Translations under genes and position numbers: made by a program
The notes under the pieces: generated by a model
Databases searched by the model: none
What the model was told of the DNA's origin: nothing
The model's input: only the letters and a program-made list of their open reading frames with translations
In this document: positions 36,566 to 45,975 of the stretch, piece after piece
How positions within the stretch are numbered: position 1 is the first letter of the stretch
Layout: each line of letters starts with the position of its first letter
Assembly (NCBI GenBank): GCA_900472625.1
Contig: UCIT01000007.1
Coordinates: forward strand, 62,001 to 126,000
Source of the DNA: Hyphomicrobiales bacterium
Lineage (GTDB): Bacteria > Pseudomonadota > Alphaproteobacteria > Rhizobiales > Rhizobiaceae
Direction of reading: 5' to 3'
DNA: 64,000 bases

Positions 36566-38365
36566 TCAGGCGGTTGCGGCGTAGGAGCGCAGTTTCTCGC
36601 GCATAGCGGCAATCTCGGCGCGGAGGAACTGCACCTCCTCGGGCTCGTCCTCCACCGATGGCTGCGATGGAGCTTCAGACGGCATATCGATGACCGGTTC
36701 GACGAAGGCCGCCACCTCCGGCACTTCCTCATCTTGCACCATCTCAGGGCGGCGGCGCCAGAAGCAGGCGAGCCCGAAGGCAAGGCCGGCAAGGGCGCCG
36801 ACAGAAGGCATGAACCATGGGCTGCGCTGCGGCGCGACAGCAGAAACCCGCGGCGCCTTCAGCAGCACGAGATGCGCTCCATTCGCCGGAATGGCACCTG
36901 TGCTGATCTGATCTTCGAGCCGCCGCTGCGCGGACGCGGCCTTGTCGCGCAATTCGGCCAGCCGGGCGAGAGCGACGCCGGTATCCTTGCTCTGGGCGAT
37001 CAGGGCATTGCGCTGGTCGCCGAGTTGGCGTGCGGAGGCGACGGCGGCCTTGAGCTCATCGCCGGCATCGCGGGAGAGACGGGCGATTTCCTGGGTGATG
37101 CCATCCCGCATGCCGTCGACCTCCGCCTGCTGTGCGATCAGGCGCGGGTGGCGCGGGCCGAGATCGGTGGCGAGCTGTGCCAGCAAAGACTTGGCCACAG
37201 CGTATTTGCCGCGGCGATCCTCAAGGCTGGGCGACAGGATCTGCGATGCCAACGCGCCGGTGAGGACATCGTCGGCCTTTGCTGTCTTCAGCAGGTCCGC
37301 CTGCGCCTTCGCCGTGGTCGTCCTCTGCTGCGCGTCGCGAAGGGCAGCGTCGGCGTCGGCGATCTGCTGCTGCAGACGCGTGGCGACCTGGACATTGCCC
37401 TCGCCCGCCTGCTGCGTGAAAGCCGCGAGATCGGCATCGGCCTGTGCGCTCGCCTTTTTCAGCAGGCCCTGATCGGCGGAAGCCGGTGCCGGGCGGGCCA
37501 TGGTGGAGACGAGGTATGACGCAATGCGTGCCGACTTGACGGCGCTGCCGGTGGTAATCGCCACACCGACCGTTCCTGATTTGGCGTCCGTGGAGGCCTG
37601 GATGGCGGCGGCGAGCGACGCTTCCGCACGGGATACGGGATCGGTGGCAGCACCACTGGCCGACAGGAGATCGACGGCAATGTTGAAGGCGTCGGCCTTG
37701 CCGCCGGCAAATTCCGGATCGCGATCGAGCTTAAGCGCCGTAACGGCAGTGGCGACGGTGCGCGGGGACAGAAGCGTGTTGCGGGCCGCAGCGACGAGGG
37801 CCGGACGATCCTCTGTGGTGCCTGATACCGACAGCAAAGCGTCGGCTCGGTAGCCCGATGGCTCGGCGGGGATGAGCATGCCACCGCCGGCACCCAGCGC
37901 GCACATCACGCCGGCGGCCAGAAGTGTGCGGCCGCGACGGATGGGAGACGGATGGCTCTCGGCGACAGCGGGTGACGCAGGCTCGGCATTCAGGTGATCG
38001 GCGATCATCTGGTCGAGCACGCGATCGTCGGCTTCGAAGGCGTATTCCAGCGGCTCGACATCGGCGCTTGTGACCGGTGGCGCGTCTTCCCGCTCCTGCC
38101 CGATGTCGTTTGCGGCCTCGATACGCTTTCCAAGGATGGTTTCGATGCGGTTGACCAATGGCGTGCTTGCCTCGACGATATCGTGCAGCTCGGCCGACTG
38201 CAGGCGCTGCGCCTGCAGGGCACGCTCGATGATGCGCAACAATTCGGCTTCGGGCAGCGGCAGATCGTGGGGACGGTGAGCTTGGATCGCGGCGTCTGAA
38301 CCGAACGCGTCCTCGGACGACAGGGGCTGTGCGTGGGCCGGACGTCTCGAATGATTTTCGTGCAT
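36566..38365 (-). CDS. Wzz/GumC-like polysaccharide co-polymerase without kinase domain
   Basis: A 599-residue protein with an unusual cytoplasmic N-terminal region of about 145 residues, rich in acidic and polar residues. A first membrane span follows (GRTLLAAGVMCALGAGGGMLIP), then a Wzz-type periplasmic region with long coiled coils and a GPRHPRL motif typical of GumC/ExoP proteins. The second span is near residue 525 (PSVGALAGLAFGLACFW) and the tail is acidic. It lacks the Walker-containing tyrosine-kinase domain of ExoP. Presumably it controls chain length or export of a surface polysaccharide. Together with the glycosyltransferase at 38461 it forms a small polysaccharide island. Confidence 0.75.
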   Translation of the reverse strand: MHENHSRRPAHAQPLSSEDAFGSDAAIQAHRPHDLPLPEAELLRIIERALQAQRLQSAELHDIVEASTPLVNRIETILGKRIEAANDIGQEREDAPPVTSADVEPLEYAFEADDRVLDQMIADHLNAEPASPAVAESHPSPIRRGRTLLAAGVMCALGAGGGMLIPAEPSGYRADALLSVSGTTEDRPALVAAARNTLLSPRTVATAVTALKLDRDPEFAGGKADAFNIAVDLLSASGAATDPVSRAEASLAAAIQASTDAKSGTVGVAITTGSAVKSARIASYLVSTMARPAPASADQGLLKKASAQADADLAAFTQQAGEGNVQVATRLQQQIADADAALRDAQQRTTTAKAQADLLKTAKADDVLTGALASQILSPSLEDRRGKYAVAKSLLAQLATDLGPRHPRLIAQQAEVDGMRDGITQEIARLSRDAGDELKAAVASARQLGDQRNALIAQSKDTGVALARLAELRDKAASAQRRLEDQISTGAIPANGAHLVLLKAPRVSAVAPQRSPWFMPSVGALAGLAFGLACFWRRRPEMVQDEEVPEVAAFVEPVIDMPSEAPSQPSVEDEPEEVQFLRAEIAAMREKLRSYAATA

Positions 38366-38460
38366 CGGCAGATCTCGTGCAAGGTACGGTCGAACCCATC
38401 GCAGTCGCGTATGGTTAACCGAGCCTAAACAGAGCTGGCAAACAAAAGGTTAATTTTCGC

Positions 38461-39300
38461 TCAATCCTGACGTGCCGCGCCTGTTTCTGAGCGTTTTATA
38501 ATATTCGCCCGCCGGCTGAACCGATATTTGGCGACATGATAGAGAAATACCGGGATTCCAATGGCGTAACGGCGCCAAAGACGGCCGGGTTCCTGCATCA
38601 GCCGATAGGCCCATTCGAGCCGCATCGAGCGTACGAGTTGTGGCGCGCGCGGGATCGAGCCTGACACGAAATCGAACAGTGCGCCGACGGTCATTACCAG
38701 TCGGGCGTGATCGGCGCGGATGTGCTTGTGGGCCCATTTTTCCTGCAACGGCGTTCCCATGCCGACGATCAGGATGTCGAGCTTCTGACGGGCCGTCTCG
38801 GCGACCACGACGGATGGATCTTGCTTGTCGAAGAAACCGTCGGAGACGACGATGAACTCGTGCCACGGCGCATGCCTGCGGAAATTGGCGGCGGCGGCTT
38901 CGACGACGTCGCGGGTGCCGCCGATTAGCCCGATGCGGCGCGGCTGCTCCATGAATGTCAGGAGCGCCGGCACGAAATCCGTGCCATTCAGATTGGCCGG
39001 GAACGGCGAACCATGGGCGATCTTCGACGCGATGTTGAGGCCGATGCCATCCGGCAGCACCAAGTTCTGCGCGAGGATATCGCGGTATTCCTTGTCGCGC
39101 TGGGCCAGCAGGATGTTGTGGGCATTGACGAAGGAGATCGACGTGTGGCCGACCGGCATCGACAGCAGTTCGTTGATGAAAACGAGCGCGTCGTCCCATC
39201 CGAGATCGCAGACCGGCAGATCGAAGATGGCGCGACGCGAGGCAAGGACCGCGAAATTGGCGATCAGGTTCATGCCCGCTTGCTGGCGATAATGCTTCAT
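38461..39300 (-). CDS. WecG/TagA/CpsF family glycosyltransferase
   Basis: A 279-residue glycosyltransferase of family GT26, which transfers a hexosamine or related sugar to a lipid-linked intermediate in polysaccharide synthesis. The family motifs are SFVNAHNILLAQRDKEYRDIL, LVLPDGIGLNIASK, IGLIGGTRDVVE and VGMGTPLQEKWAHKH. I start at the ATG at 39300, with CGGAG upstream; an in-frame ATG at 39273 is an alternative. It precedes the Wzz-like gene by about 95 bases. The product polysaccharide cannot be named from these two genes. Confidence 0.88.
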   Translation of the reverse strand: MKHYRQQAGMNLIANFAVLASRRAIFDLPVCDLGWDDALVFINELLSMPVGHTSISFVNAHNILLAQRDKEYRDILAQNLVLPDGIGLNIASKIAHGSPFPANLNGTDFVPALLTFMEQPRRIGLIGGTRDVVEAAAANFRRHAPWHEFIVVSDGFFDKQDPSVVVAETARQKLDILIVGMGTPLQEKWAHKHIRADHARLVMTVGALFDFVSGSIPRAPQLVRSMRLEWAYRLMQEPGRLWRRYAIGIPVFLYHVAKYRFSRRANIIKRSETGAARQD

Positions 39301-39518
39301 GGCTCCGATATCCCGGTAACAGAGAGTCCTGCCTGGGGTTGCGCGCCGGAAACCACGAGGACGTCCGTGCGCAAGGCAGCCCATTGCAGGCGGGTATATC
39401 AGGCCTGCATCAAGCAACCTTTAGGAAAAACCATTGAATTTACTGGGGAAAATCAGGACTTTCTTAACCATGACCACCGCTGTGCGCGGTGGCATCAGGC
39501 TGGGGCGGCGCGTGCCGC

Positions 39519-40055
39519 CTATTCGCCTGCGGCGGCGGCCTCGTTTGCCGGTGCCGGCGTGACGATATTGACGGGCTTGCCGGTCTTTTTCGGCTGTCCC
39601 GAGGCATTGGCGGCGACTTCTTCCTTGGAGAGGTAGTCGAGCTGTTCGAGCAGCACCTGATCGATGTACTCGCCGCCCAGATGCTGGTTCATGTCCTTCT
39701 TGACCAGTTCGCGGAACGCGTTCGGATCGAAGCTCTTCATGTGCGAGATATCGACCATCTTGTTGCCGACCAGCAGCGAGAACAGCTCGTCGGTGGTCAT
39801 CTCGGTGAGCGGCAGCGTCATGCCCTTCACCGCGTCCTTCTTCATCATGAACGATATCTTCCCGAGGAAGTAGCCGTTCACGGCGCCATCCTTGACGACC
39901 GGGATTGTAATCGACTCGCCCTTTACCAGCTCAACCAGGCTCTGCTTCGATTGATCGGGTGCCGGCGCGGGCGCCGTTGCCAGATGCACCGACATGTAGA
40001 CCGATGCCAGCGTGATCACGCAAACCCAGACGCCAGTGAGAACGAGCTTGATCAT
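39519..40055 (-). CDS. FliL-like membrane-anchored protein at the end of the flagellar operon
   Basis: A 178-residue protein with one N-terminal membrane span (MIKLVLTGVWVCVITLASVYMSV) and a periplasmic domain. Part of this domain (GYFLGKISFMMKK, then FDPNAFRELVKKDMNQHLGGEYIDQVLLEQLDYL) recalls the layout of FliL, a stator-associated basal-body protein. The tail is alanine- and proline-rich. Its ATG overlaps the stop of the FlgN-like gene by one base, so it belongs to the motility operon. The FliL likeness is by layout only. I know of no experimental role. Confidence 0.65.
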   Translation of the reverse strand: MIKLVLTGVWVCVITLASVYMSVHLATAPAPAPDQSKQSLVELVKGESITIPVVKDGAVNGYFLGKISFMMKKDAVKGMTLPLTEMTTDELFSLLVGNKMVDISHMKSFDPNAFRELVKKDMNQHLGGEYIDQVLLEQLDYLSKEEVAANASGQPKKTGKPVNIVTPAPANEAAAAGE

Positions 40056-40420
40056 CAGGCATCACGCATTGCGAATTGCTCTTGCGAGTAGGTGCCGTCG
40101 GCGTCGGCATCCTGAACGGCATTCTTCAAGAGGTCGGCGACGGTGCGAACCGCTTCCAAATGTGCTTCGACGCGACGGGCGTTGAGCGCGAGCTTCTTCT
40201 TCAGGCCATGCAGCTGGTCGAGATGCGAGGCGGCCAGTTCCTTGGGGTCGGTATCGCGAAACAGCGAGGACAGCTCATAGAGGCAACGGCTCTTGTGCGC
40301 GTTCGAGACCTTGAGATCGAACTGCGGATCGGTGCCGATGCGCGTGTTCTCGTTGTCGATGATCATTTCAAGGCGTCCAAGAACCGATTTGATCCGGTAT
40401 TCGTTCGAGATTATTTCCAT
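40055..40420 (-). CDS. FlgN-like small flagellar protein
   Basis: A 121-residue, mostly helical, soluble protein. It has the size and coiled-coil character of FlgN, the export chaperone of the hook-filament junction proteins FlgK and FlgL, both encoded in this cluster. Visible segments include SVLGRLEMIIDNENTRIG and LDQLHGLKKKLALNARRVEAHLEAV. It is tightly placed between the FlgJ-like and FliL-like genes. The assignment rests on size, helices and location, not on a catalytic motif. Confidence 0.6.
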   Translation of the reverse strand: MEIISNEYRIKSVLGRLEMIIDNENTRIGTDPQFDLKVSNAHKSRCLYELSSLFRDTDPKELAASHLDQLHGLKKKLALNARRVEAHLEAVRTVADLLKNAVQDADADGTYSQEQFAMRDA

Positions 40421-40436
40421 TGTTTTCCTCGATCCC

Positions 40437-41003
40437 TTAGGCGTCGTTGGCGGACTTGGTGTCCGCAGTTGTGGTGCCGAATGTCTGGCGCTGGAATTCG
40501 TTGATCATGCTCACGGCAGCGTTGCGATCATCCTGATCGGTAGACGCGTTCACGACCTTGCCTTCCTGCTTCTTCAGGGCGTCATGGTAGAGTTGCTTGG
40601 CAACCCCGATGCCATCACCCTTGGCCATGGTGTTGCCGAGCTGCTCGGCCATCATGCCCTTCCAGATGTCACCGGTGGCGCCTTTGCCGTAGACATCTTC
40701 GCTTTCGCTGGGCAGCATGTTCTTGATGAAGTTCTGCAGAACCATCGCTTCGAACTTGCGATAGGTCTCCGGGATTTCTTCCGTGGTGGTGCTCCGGTTC
40801 TTCACGTCGGCGAGGCCGGCCTTGTCGGAGGCACGATCGAGAATATCAACGGCCGATGTGAAGCCCTTGCCGGCTTCGGCAAGACTGTTGGCCGCGAAGG
40901 CCGCCTGGTTGGCTTTCAGTTTTTCCTGGGCCGCCTGAACCTCCATAGGGTCGGCAGCCTTGACAACATCCAGAACCAGATCACTCGGAGGTGAGATAGC
41001 CAC
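40437..41003 (-). CDS. Rod-binding protein, FlgJ N-terminal domain type (CheL-like)
   Basis: A 188-residue protein with the rod-binding domain of FlgJ but no muramidase domain, as usual in alphaproteobacteria (CheL in Caulobacter). The signature stretch is ETYRKFEAMVLQNFIKNMLP followed by WKGMMAEQLGNTMAK. It starts at a GTG at 41003 with AGAGG upstream. In other alphaproteobacteria the wall-cutting activity comes from a separate transglycosylase. Such an enzyme is encoded in the same cluster at 50951-51532. Confidence 0.82.
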   Translation of the reverse strand: MAISPPSDLVLDVVKAADPMEVQAAQEKLKANQAAFAANSLAEAGKGFTSAVDILDRASDKAGLADVKNRSTTTEEIPETYRKFEAMVLQNFIKNMLPSESEDVYGKGATGDIWKGMMAEQLGNTMAKGDGIGVAKQLYHDALKKQEGKVVNASTDQDDRNAAVSMINEFQRQTFGTTTADTKSANDA

Positions 41004-41035
41004 GTCATAATCCTCTTGATTTAAGATCGAGGTGA

Positions 41036-41449
41036 TTATGGTTTTTGAAGCTTGCTGGAGGCTGGCGTACCGAATTTCTGATCGATGATATCATAGATTG
41101 CGTCATCATCGGCCTCGCGACGCTCGGCTTCGCGGGCCTCGCGCATGCCGTCTTCCAGCCGATCGCCCTTGGCGCGCTCCTGCTGGACTCGCATCTGGTG
41201 GAGCTCCTGCATGCCGGTCAGCTGCTTGTCCTTGATGCCCAATCGGTTGAACCTGTCGGCATAGCCCTGCGAGAAGGCATGGTGGACGGGGTCCATGGAC
41301 CCAAGCGCGTGGATGACGCTGTCCATCTCCTGGCTGACTTCGGACCGCTGGCGAGTCGTTTCGGCCAGATCGTACTCGGCGATCTGCTCGAGATGCCGCT
41401 GCACGGCGACGAGACGTTGAAGCTTCTGCGAACGCGTCTTCTCGGCCAT
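41036..41449 (-). CDS. FliJ-like coiled-coil flagellar protein
   Basis: A 137-residue, highly charged and almost wholly helical protein (KLQRLVAVQRHLEQIAEYDLAETTRQRSEV, then MRVQQERAKGDRLEDGMREAREAERREADDD-type sequence). FliJ, which links the export ATPase to FlhA, has this size and composition. The gene follows fliR by 5 bases, which fits an export-apparatus role. No sequence motif proves the identity. Confidence 0.55.
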   Translation of the reverse strand: MAEKTRSQKLQRLVAVQRHLEQIAEYDLAETTRQRSEVSQEMDSVIHALGSMDPVHHAFSQGYADRFNRLGIKDKQLTGMQELHQMRVQQERAKGDRLEDGMREAREAERREADDDAIYDIIDQKFGTPASSKLQKP

Positions 41450-41454
41450 CTGTT

Positions 41455-42207
41455 CTACCTGCCGATAAAGACGGTGGCGAAGGACTGACCGAATTGGCTG
41501 ATCATGGCCGCGACCGAGAAATAGAACAGGAACAGGCCGCCCAAGAGCAGGTAGGGTGTCGAGATGAAGTAGACTGGGATCTGCGGCGCCAGCTTGTTGA
41601 TGAAACCGATGGCGATGTTGAAGAGCAGACCGTAGATCAGGAAGGGGCTGGCAAGCCGCAACATGATGAAGGTCGTCGTCGAAAGCGTATCGGTGAACGA
41701 GATCAGGGTGCTGCGCATATCCATGACGCCGCCGAACGGCATCGAGGTGTAGGAATCGATCAAGGCGCGGAAGACGACATGGTGAAAGTCCATCATGAAC
41801 AGCAGCATCATGCCGGCGAAGATGATGAAGCCGGAGAGCGCGCTTTCGGAACCGTCCTCGAAAATGTCGCTGGCGCTCGGCTGCGAGTAGCCGACCATCA
41901 TGCCGACAATGTTTGCCGCGAACTGCAGGCCGAGCGTGTAGAGGCGCGCCAGCATTCCGAACATGACGCCGATCAGCGATTCGCTGAAGATATAGCCGAT
42001 ATAGGTGGCGTTGGAGCTGCGAACGGCCGGATAGACCGTATCCCAGAGCACCGGCATGATCGCCAGCGACAAAGCGCCGGCCATGAACACCCGCAACAGG
42101 GCCGGGACGCGGGCGGAAGAAAAGCCCGGCATCGCCAGAATGCAGCCACCGATTCTGCAGAAGATCAGAAACAGCGCCAGCACGGTCCCTTGCGGGTCAG
42201 TTATCAT
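41455..42207 (-). CDS. fliR: Flagellar export apparatus protein FliR
   Basis: A 250-residue integral membrane protein of the flagellar type III export gate. Hydrophobic segments cover most of it; recognisable parts are [21 protein letters not shown] at the N-terminus and [20 protein letters not shown] in the second half. It joins FliP and FliQ to form the export channel. Its start overlaps the flhA stop by 4 bases (ATGA), indicating translational coupling. Confidence 0.93.
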   Translation of the reverse strand: MITDPQGTVLALFLIFCRIGGCILAMPGFSSARVPALLRVFMAGALSLAIMPVLWDTVYPAVRSSNATYIGYIFSESLIGVMFGMLARLYTLGLQFAANIVGMMVGYSQPSASDIFEDGSESALSGFIIFAGMMLLFMMDFHHVVFRALIDSYTSMPFGGVMDMRSTLISFTDTLSTTTFIMLRLASPFLIYGLLFNIAIGFINKLAPQIPVYFISTPYLLLGGLFLFYFSVAAMISQFGQSFATVFIGR

Positions 42208-44291
42208 GAAATAGAGCCCAGAATCTTTATCTCGATGCCCTTTGCCAGTTCCACATGCGAGAGAACCGGGAGCGTTGCGAACAAGCGTTCGATGATCATG
42301 CGCACATAGGACCGTGTTTCCGGCGAGGTGACAAGAGCGAATGGCAGGCCGCGGTCCATGAATTCACGGATAACTTTGCTGGCCTGTTCGCTGAACTCCT
42401 CAAGCATGCGCGGATCGATGTCGAATTCGACCACTTCGCCCTTGTTGTCGCGCTTCAGCGCCTGGTGGAAGGCGAGATCCCACTTGCTGCCGAGACGGAG
42501 CACGCGCAGCACGCCATTGTCGGCCAGATCGCCGCAGAGCTGCTGCGACATGCGCACGCGGACGTGCTCGACGATCTGCTCGGTCTTGCGAACGTGCGGT
42601 GCGAGTTCGGCGACGGCTTCCAGAATCAGATGCAGATTTCGGATCGACACGCGCTCGGCGAGCAGCAGCTTCAGGACTGCCTGCAGGCCGGAGTAGGACA
42701 TGTGCGACGAGCAGATCTCGTCGGCGAGCTTCTTGTATTCCGGGTCGAGCCTGTCGATCAGCACCTTCAGATCCTTATAGGACAGCAATGCCGGCAGGTT
42801 GTTGCGGATGACTTCGCTCATGTGGGTGAGTACGACGGAGACGTTGTCGATCGGCTGGAAGCCTTCGCGCTTCAGATCTTCGGTGAAGGCTTCGAGCACC
42901 GACACCGCCGGCATGCCGAAGGCTGGTTCGCGAATCTCGTCGCCCGGCACGCGCGGCTTGCGGCCGGAACCGGTGACCACAAGCACTTCGCCGACGCGCA
43001 GCGCGTTCGACGCCACCGTCGTGCCGTGGATACGGATCTGGTAGGACTTTTCCGGGATGCCGATGTCGTCGGTGACCTTGATTTCGGGAACGACGAAGCC
43101 GTACTGCGTGGCGAACTTCTTGCGCATCTTGCCGACGCGGAAGGCCAGCTCCTGGTGCGCGCCGAGCAGGCGCGAGGAGACCATCTTGCCGAGCGCCAGT
43201 TCGATTTCCGAGGTGCGCAGGACCGACTTGACGGAGTCCTTTTCCAGTTCCTTGTTCTGAACGACCTTCTTTTCCTCGGCTTCGCGCAGAACCTTGTTCT
43301 CGGCATCGATCTGGCGCGGGATAAACCAGGCGCCGAAGGCGAGGACGCCACCGAGGAACATGAACGGGATGAGCGGCAGGCCCGGCATCAGCCCGAGAAC
43401 GAACATCAGCACGGCGGAGACCGACAGCGCGCGGGGATAGCCGCTCAGCTGGTCGATGACGGCCTTGTCGGTCGAGCCGACGGTGCCGCCGCGTGATACC
43501 AGCAGGCCGGCGGCGAGCGAGATGATCAGGGCCGGCATCTGCGAGACCAGACCGTCGCCGACCGAAAGCTTGACGAACACGTCGGCCGCTTCGCCGATCG
43601 GCATGCCGTGGCGGAAGTAGCCGATGATGATGCCGCCAAAAACGTTGATGGCGGTGATCAAGAGGCCGGCGATGGCGTCGCCGCGCACGAACTTGGAGGC
43701 ACCGTCCATGGCACCGAAGAAGGAGCTTTCCTCTTCGAGCTCCTTACGCCGGCGCTGGGCCTCGCGCTCGTCGATGATGCCGGCCGACAGATCGGCGTCG
43801 ATCGACATCTGCTTGCCGGGGATGGCGTCAAGGGTGAAGCGGGCGCCGACTTCCGCGATACGGGTGGCGCCCTTGGTGATGACGATGAAGTTGATGGTGA
43901 TCAGGATCAGGAAGACGATCAGACCGATCACGAAATCGCCGGACATGACAAGGCTTGCGAAGCCGGCGATGACACCGCCTGCCGCGTCGTGGCCTTCGTT
44001 GCCATGCGAGAGAATGACGCGCGTCGTCGCGATGTTGAGCGACAAGCGCGTCATCGTGGCGATCAGCAGGATGGTCGGGAAGGACGAGAATTCGAGCGGC
44101 TTCTGGATCCACAGCGCCACCATCAGGATCAGAACCGACAGCGCAATCGAGAAAGCCAGTCCAAGGTCGATCAGGAAAGGAGGGATCGGCAGGAAGAGCA
44201 CGCAGATGATGACGATGATGCCAAGGGCAAAACCGATATCGCGCAGGCTCGGTGCGGCTTTCGGAAGGGGAAGTGCGGGGGGTTGCGCCAT
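42204..44291 (-). CDS. flhA: Flagellar export apparatus protein FlhA
   Basis: A 695-residue FHIPEP-family protein forming the nonameric export gate. The N-terminal half has about eight membrane spans starting at [19 protein letters not shown]. The conserved cytoplasmic loop reads [20 protein letters not shown], followed by [10 protein letters not shown]. The C-terminal half is the cytoplasmic substrate- and chaperone-docking domain. It lies between fliQ and fliR. Confidence 0.96.
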   Translation of the reverse strand: MAQPPALPLPKAAPSLRDIGFALGIIVIICVLFLPIPPFLIDLGLAFSIALSVLILMVALWIQKPLEFSSFPTILLIATMTRLSLNIATTRVILSHGNEGHDAAGGVIAGFASLVMSGDFVIGLIVFLILITINFIVITKGATRIAEVGARFTLDAIPGKQMSIDADLSAGIIDEREAQRRRKELEEESSFFGAMDGASKFVRGDAIAGLLITAINVFGGIIIGYFRHGMPIGEAADVFVKLSVGDGLVSQMPALIISLAAGLLVSRGGTVGSTDKAVIDQLSGYPRALSVSAVLMFVLGLMPGLPLIPFMFLGGVLAFGAWFIPRQIDAENKVLREAEEKKVVQNKELEKDSVKSVLRTSEIELALGKMVSSRLLGAHQELAFRVGKMRKKFATQYGFVVPEIKVTDDIGIPEKSYQIRIHGTTVASNALRVGEVLVVTGSGRKPRVPGDEIREPAFGMPAVSVLEAFTEDLKREGFQPIDNVSVVLTHMSEVIRNNLPALLSYKDLKVLIDRLDPEYKKLADEICSSHMSYSGLQAVLKLLLAERVSIRNLHLILEAVAELAPHVRKTEQIVEHVRVRMSQQLCGDLADNGVLRVLRLGSKWDLAFHQALKRDNKGEVVEFDIDPRMLEEFSEQASKVIREFMDRGLPFALVTSPETRSYVRMIIERLFATLPVLSHVELAKGIEIKILGSIS

Positions 44292-44379
44292 ATCGATTCC
44301 GTCTCTTCATGAGAGGTGCGGGCATGATGCCCGCCAATTCGAATCGAGAGTTAAAGCGCGAAGCTTGCGCGAGGGTGGC

Positions 44380-44646
44380 TCAGAAGCCGGACTGGATGCG
44401 CGAGAAAACCAGGTTGGTGAAGATCGAGATCTGCGATCCCACGAACGGTGCCGAGATGCCGATGGTGACGAGCACCGCGACGATCTTCGGAACGAAGGTG
44501 AGCGTCGCTTCCTGGACCTGGGTCAGCGCCTGGAACAGCGCGATCACCAGACCGATGATCATGGCCGCACCGACGGCGGGACCCGTGGAAACGAGAACCG
44601 TCCAGATCGCCGCCTGGAACAGGTCGAGTGCATCAGCTTCATTCAT
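44380..44646 (-). CDS. fliQ: Flagellar export apparatus protein FliQ
   Basis: An 88-residue protein with two hydrophobic hairpin-forming helices (AAIWTVLVSTGPAVGAAMIIGLV and LTFVPKIVAVLVTIGISAPFV) and the FliQ signature FQALTQVQEATLTFVPKI. The length is exactly that expected when the ATG at 44646 is used; the frame is open 5 codons further. It packs around FliP and FliR in the export channel. Confidence 0.95.
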   Translation of the reverse strand: MNEADALDLFQAAIWTVLVSTGPAVGAAMIIGLVIALFQALTQVQEATLTFVPKIVAVLVTIGISAPFVGSQISIFTNLVFSRIQSGF

Positions 44647-44714
44647 TCCAGGCAACCTCATATCGCCTTCGGTCCGTCCCGTTCAGGCCGGACCGTCGTT
44701 CATTTCCTGTCGGA

Positions 44715-45149
44715 TCAGCTCGACGTGGTGGTGGTCGTCGTCGGCGCCTGGTCCGCGAGAGTGATTCCCGCCTGGACGAGGATACTCTTTCCGTCACTGG
44801 TCGTCGCGATAATTCCGTCGGAATACACCTTGACCGAAGCCACGGTGCCGGCGACGGAGCCATCGGCGCTCGTCATGTACTTGCCGATGTAGCTGCTTGC
44901 CTGGGTCAGGCTCGAGCTCGACAGCAAAGTGTCCAGCTTGGTGTTGGTCTGGATCGTCTGCTCGACCTGCGAGAAGCTGGCCAGCTGCGACATCTGCTCG
45001 CTTGCATCGACCGGATCCGTCGGATCCTGGTTCTTCATCTGCGCGATCAGCAGCTGCAGGAAGTTGTCATAGTTCAGCGTCGCCGTCTTCTGCGCCGTCG
45101 AGGTGGTCGACGTGCCCGATGTGGACGACGTGGTTGCCGTTACCGCCAT
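44715..45149 (-). CDS. flgD: Flagellar hook assembly scaffold FlgD (short form)
   Basis: A 144-residue FlgD, the hook cap needed for hook polymerisation. The family signature is [21 protein letters not shown] near residues 26-45, followed by [17 protein letters not shown]. It lacks the C-terminal Tudor/Fn3 part present in enterobacterial FlgD, which is normal in rhizobia. A threonine/serine-rich tail ends the protein. The ATG is preceded by AAGGAGAT and overlaps the flbT end by 10 bases. Confidence 0.94.
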   Translation of the reverse strand: MAVTATTSSTSGTSTTSTAQKTATLNYDNFLQLLIAQMKNQDPTDPVDASEQMSQLASFSQVEQTIQTNTKLDTLLSSSSLTQASSYIGKYMTSADGSVAGTVASVKVYSDGIIATTSDGKSILVQAGITLADQAPTTTTTTSS

Positions 45150-45589
45150 GGCGCGATCTCCTTGCGAATCTGCTCGACCATCGCCGGATGCATTTCCTGG
45201 TTGTTCAGGATGCTGTCCTCGATGACGTAGAGGCCGCGGATGGCCTTCAGCGCGTCGAATGCGCGGCCGGTCGAGACCAGACCATCAATGCGCTTCAGTT
45301 CGGCGAGGACTTCCTCGTTCCTGAAGCAGGTCAGAAGCATGGTCACCGACTTGCGGAACATCGCCGTCGACTGGTCCTTGCCCTCGGGGTTGATCAGGAT
45401 CATCTGCGCGATGAAGTAGAGCTGGCGCAGAGGCGTTGTCGCGTCTTCCGGCTGCAGAACGTGGTTTTCGAGAAGGAACGTTACATCGTTCAGGAATTCC
45501 AGCGCCACCTTGCGGTCGACGCGCAAAACCGCACCGTTGATGAAGATCTTTTCCCCGGCTTTTAGCGAGATACGAAGCGTGCTTTTCAT
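45140..45589 (-). CDS. flbT: Flagellin synthesis regulator FlbT
   Basis: A 149-residue FlbT. In Caulobacter this protein acts after transcription, binding the 5' untranslated region of flagellin mRNA and linking its stability and translation to hook completion. Recognisable family sequence is [23 protein letters not shown] at the N-terminus and [15 protein letters not shown] in the middle. It overlaps flaF by 4 bases. All four flagellin genes in this window carry a shared hairpin leader that could be its target. Confidence 0.93.
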   Translation of the reverse strand: MKSTLRISLKAGEKIFINGAVLRVDRKVALEFLNDVTFLLENHVLQPEDATTPLRQLYFIAQMILINPEGKDQSTAMFRKSVTMLLTCFRNEEVLAELKRIDGLVSTGRAFDALKAIRGLYVIEDSILNNQEMHPAMVEQIRKEIAPWR

Positions 45590-45933
45590 TTAAGTCCATC
45601 CCTGATGATGGTGGTAACGTCAATAATGCCCTGGTAGTTCGTTGACTGCCGTTTCCGGATCCGGTCGCATTCCTTCAAGATCCAGATTGCGATCGATATC
45701 AGATTGGCCCGCAGCTGAACTTCCAGCTGGTTGTCCGGATGCTTGAGATCCTCGATGAAACTCACCCAAACCCGACGGGTGTAGAACAATGCATCGATGG
45801 CCTCACGGCTATACTTCTCTCTGTCTCGCGCGAGCGCCAGAAGCTCGATGGAACGATCGAGAACTTGACGCTCCCGCTCCTTCGCATCGGCTACCGAGTC
45901 TTGCATGACCTCGGCATAAGAGAACTGATACAT
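45586..45933 (-). CDS. flaF: Flagellar biosynthesis regulator FlaF
   Basis: A 115-residue FlaF. In alphaproteobacteria it opposes FlbT and is needed for flagellin secretion or synthesis. Family features are [18 protein letters not shown] at the N-terminus and [20 protein letters not shown] near the C-terminus. It lies between flgL and flbT, the usual alphaproteobacterial arrangement. Confidence 0.93.
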   Translation of the reverse strand: MYQFSYAEVMQDSVADAKERERQVLDRSIELLALARDREKYSREAIDALFYTRRVWVSFIEDLKHPDNQLEVQLRANLISIAIWILKECDRIRKRQSTNYQGIIDVTTIIRDGLK

Positions 45934-45975
45934 TCATGCATCCTTCTTTGTACTTTTACTGCCTACCTTCGATCA

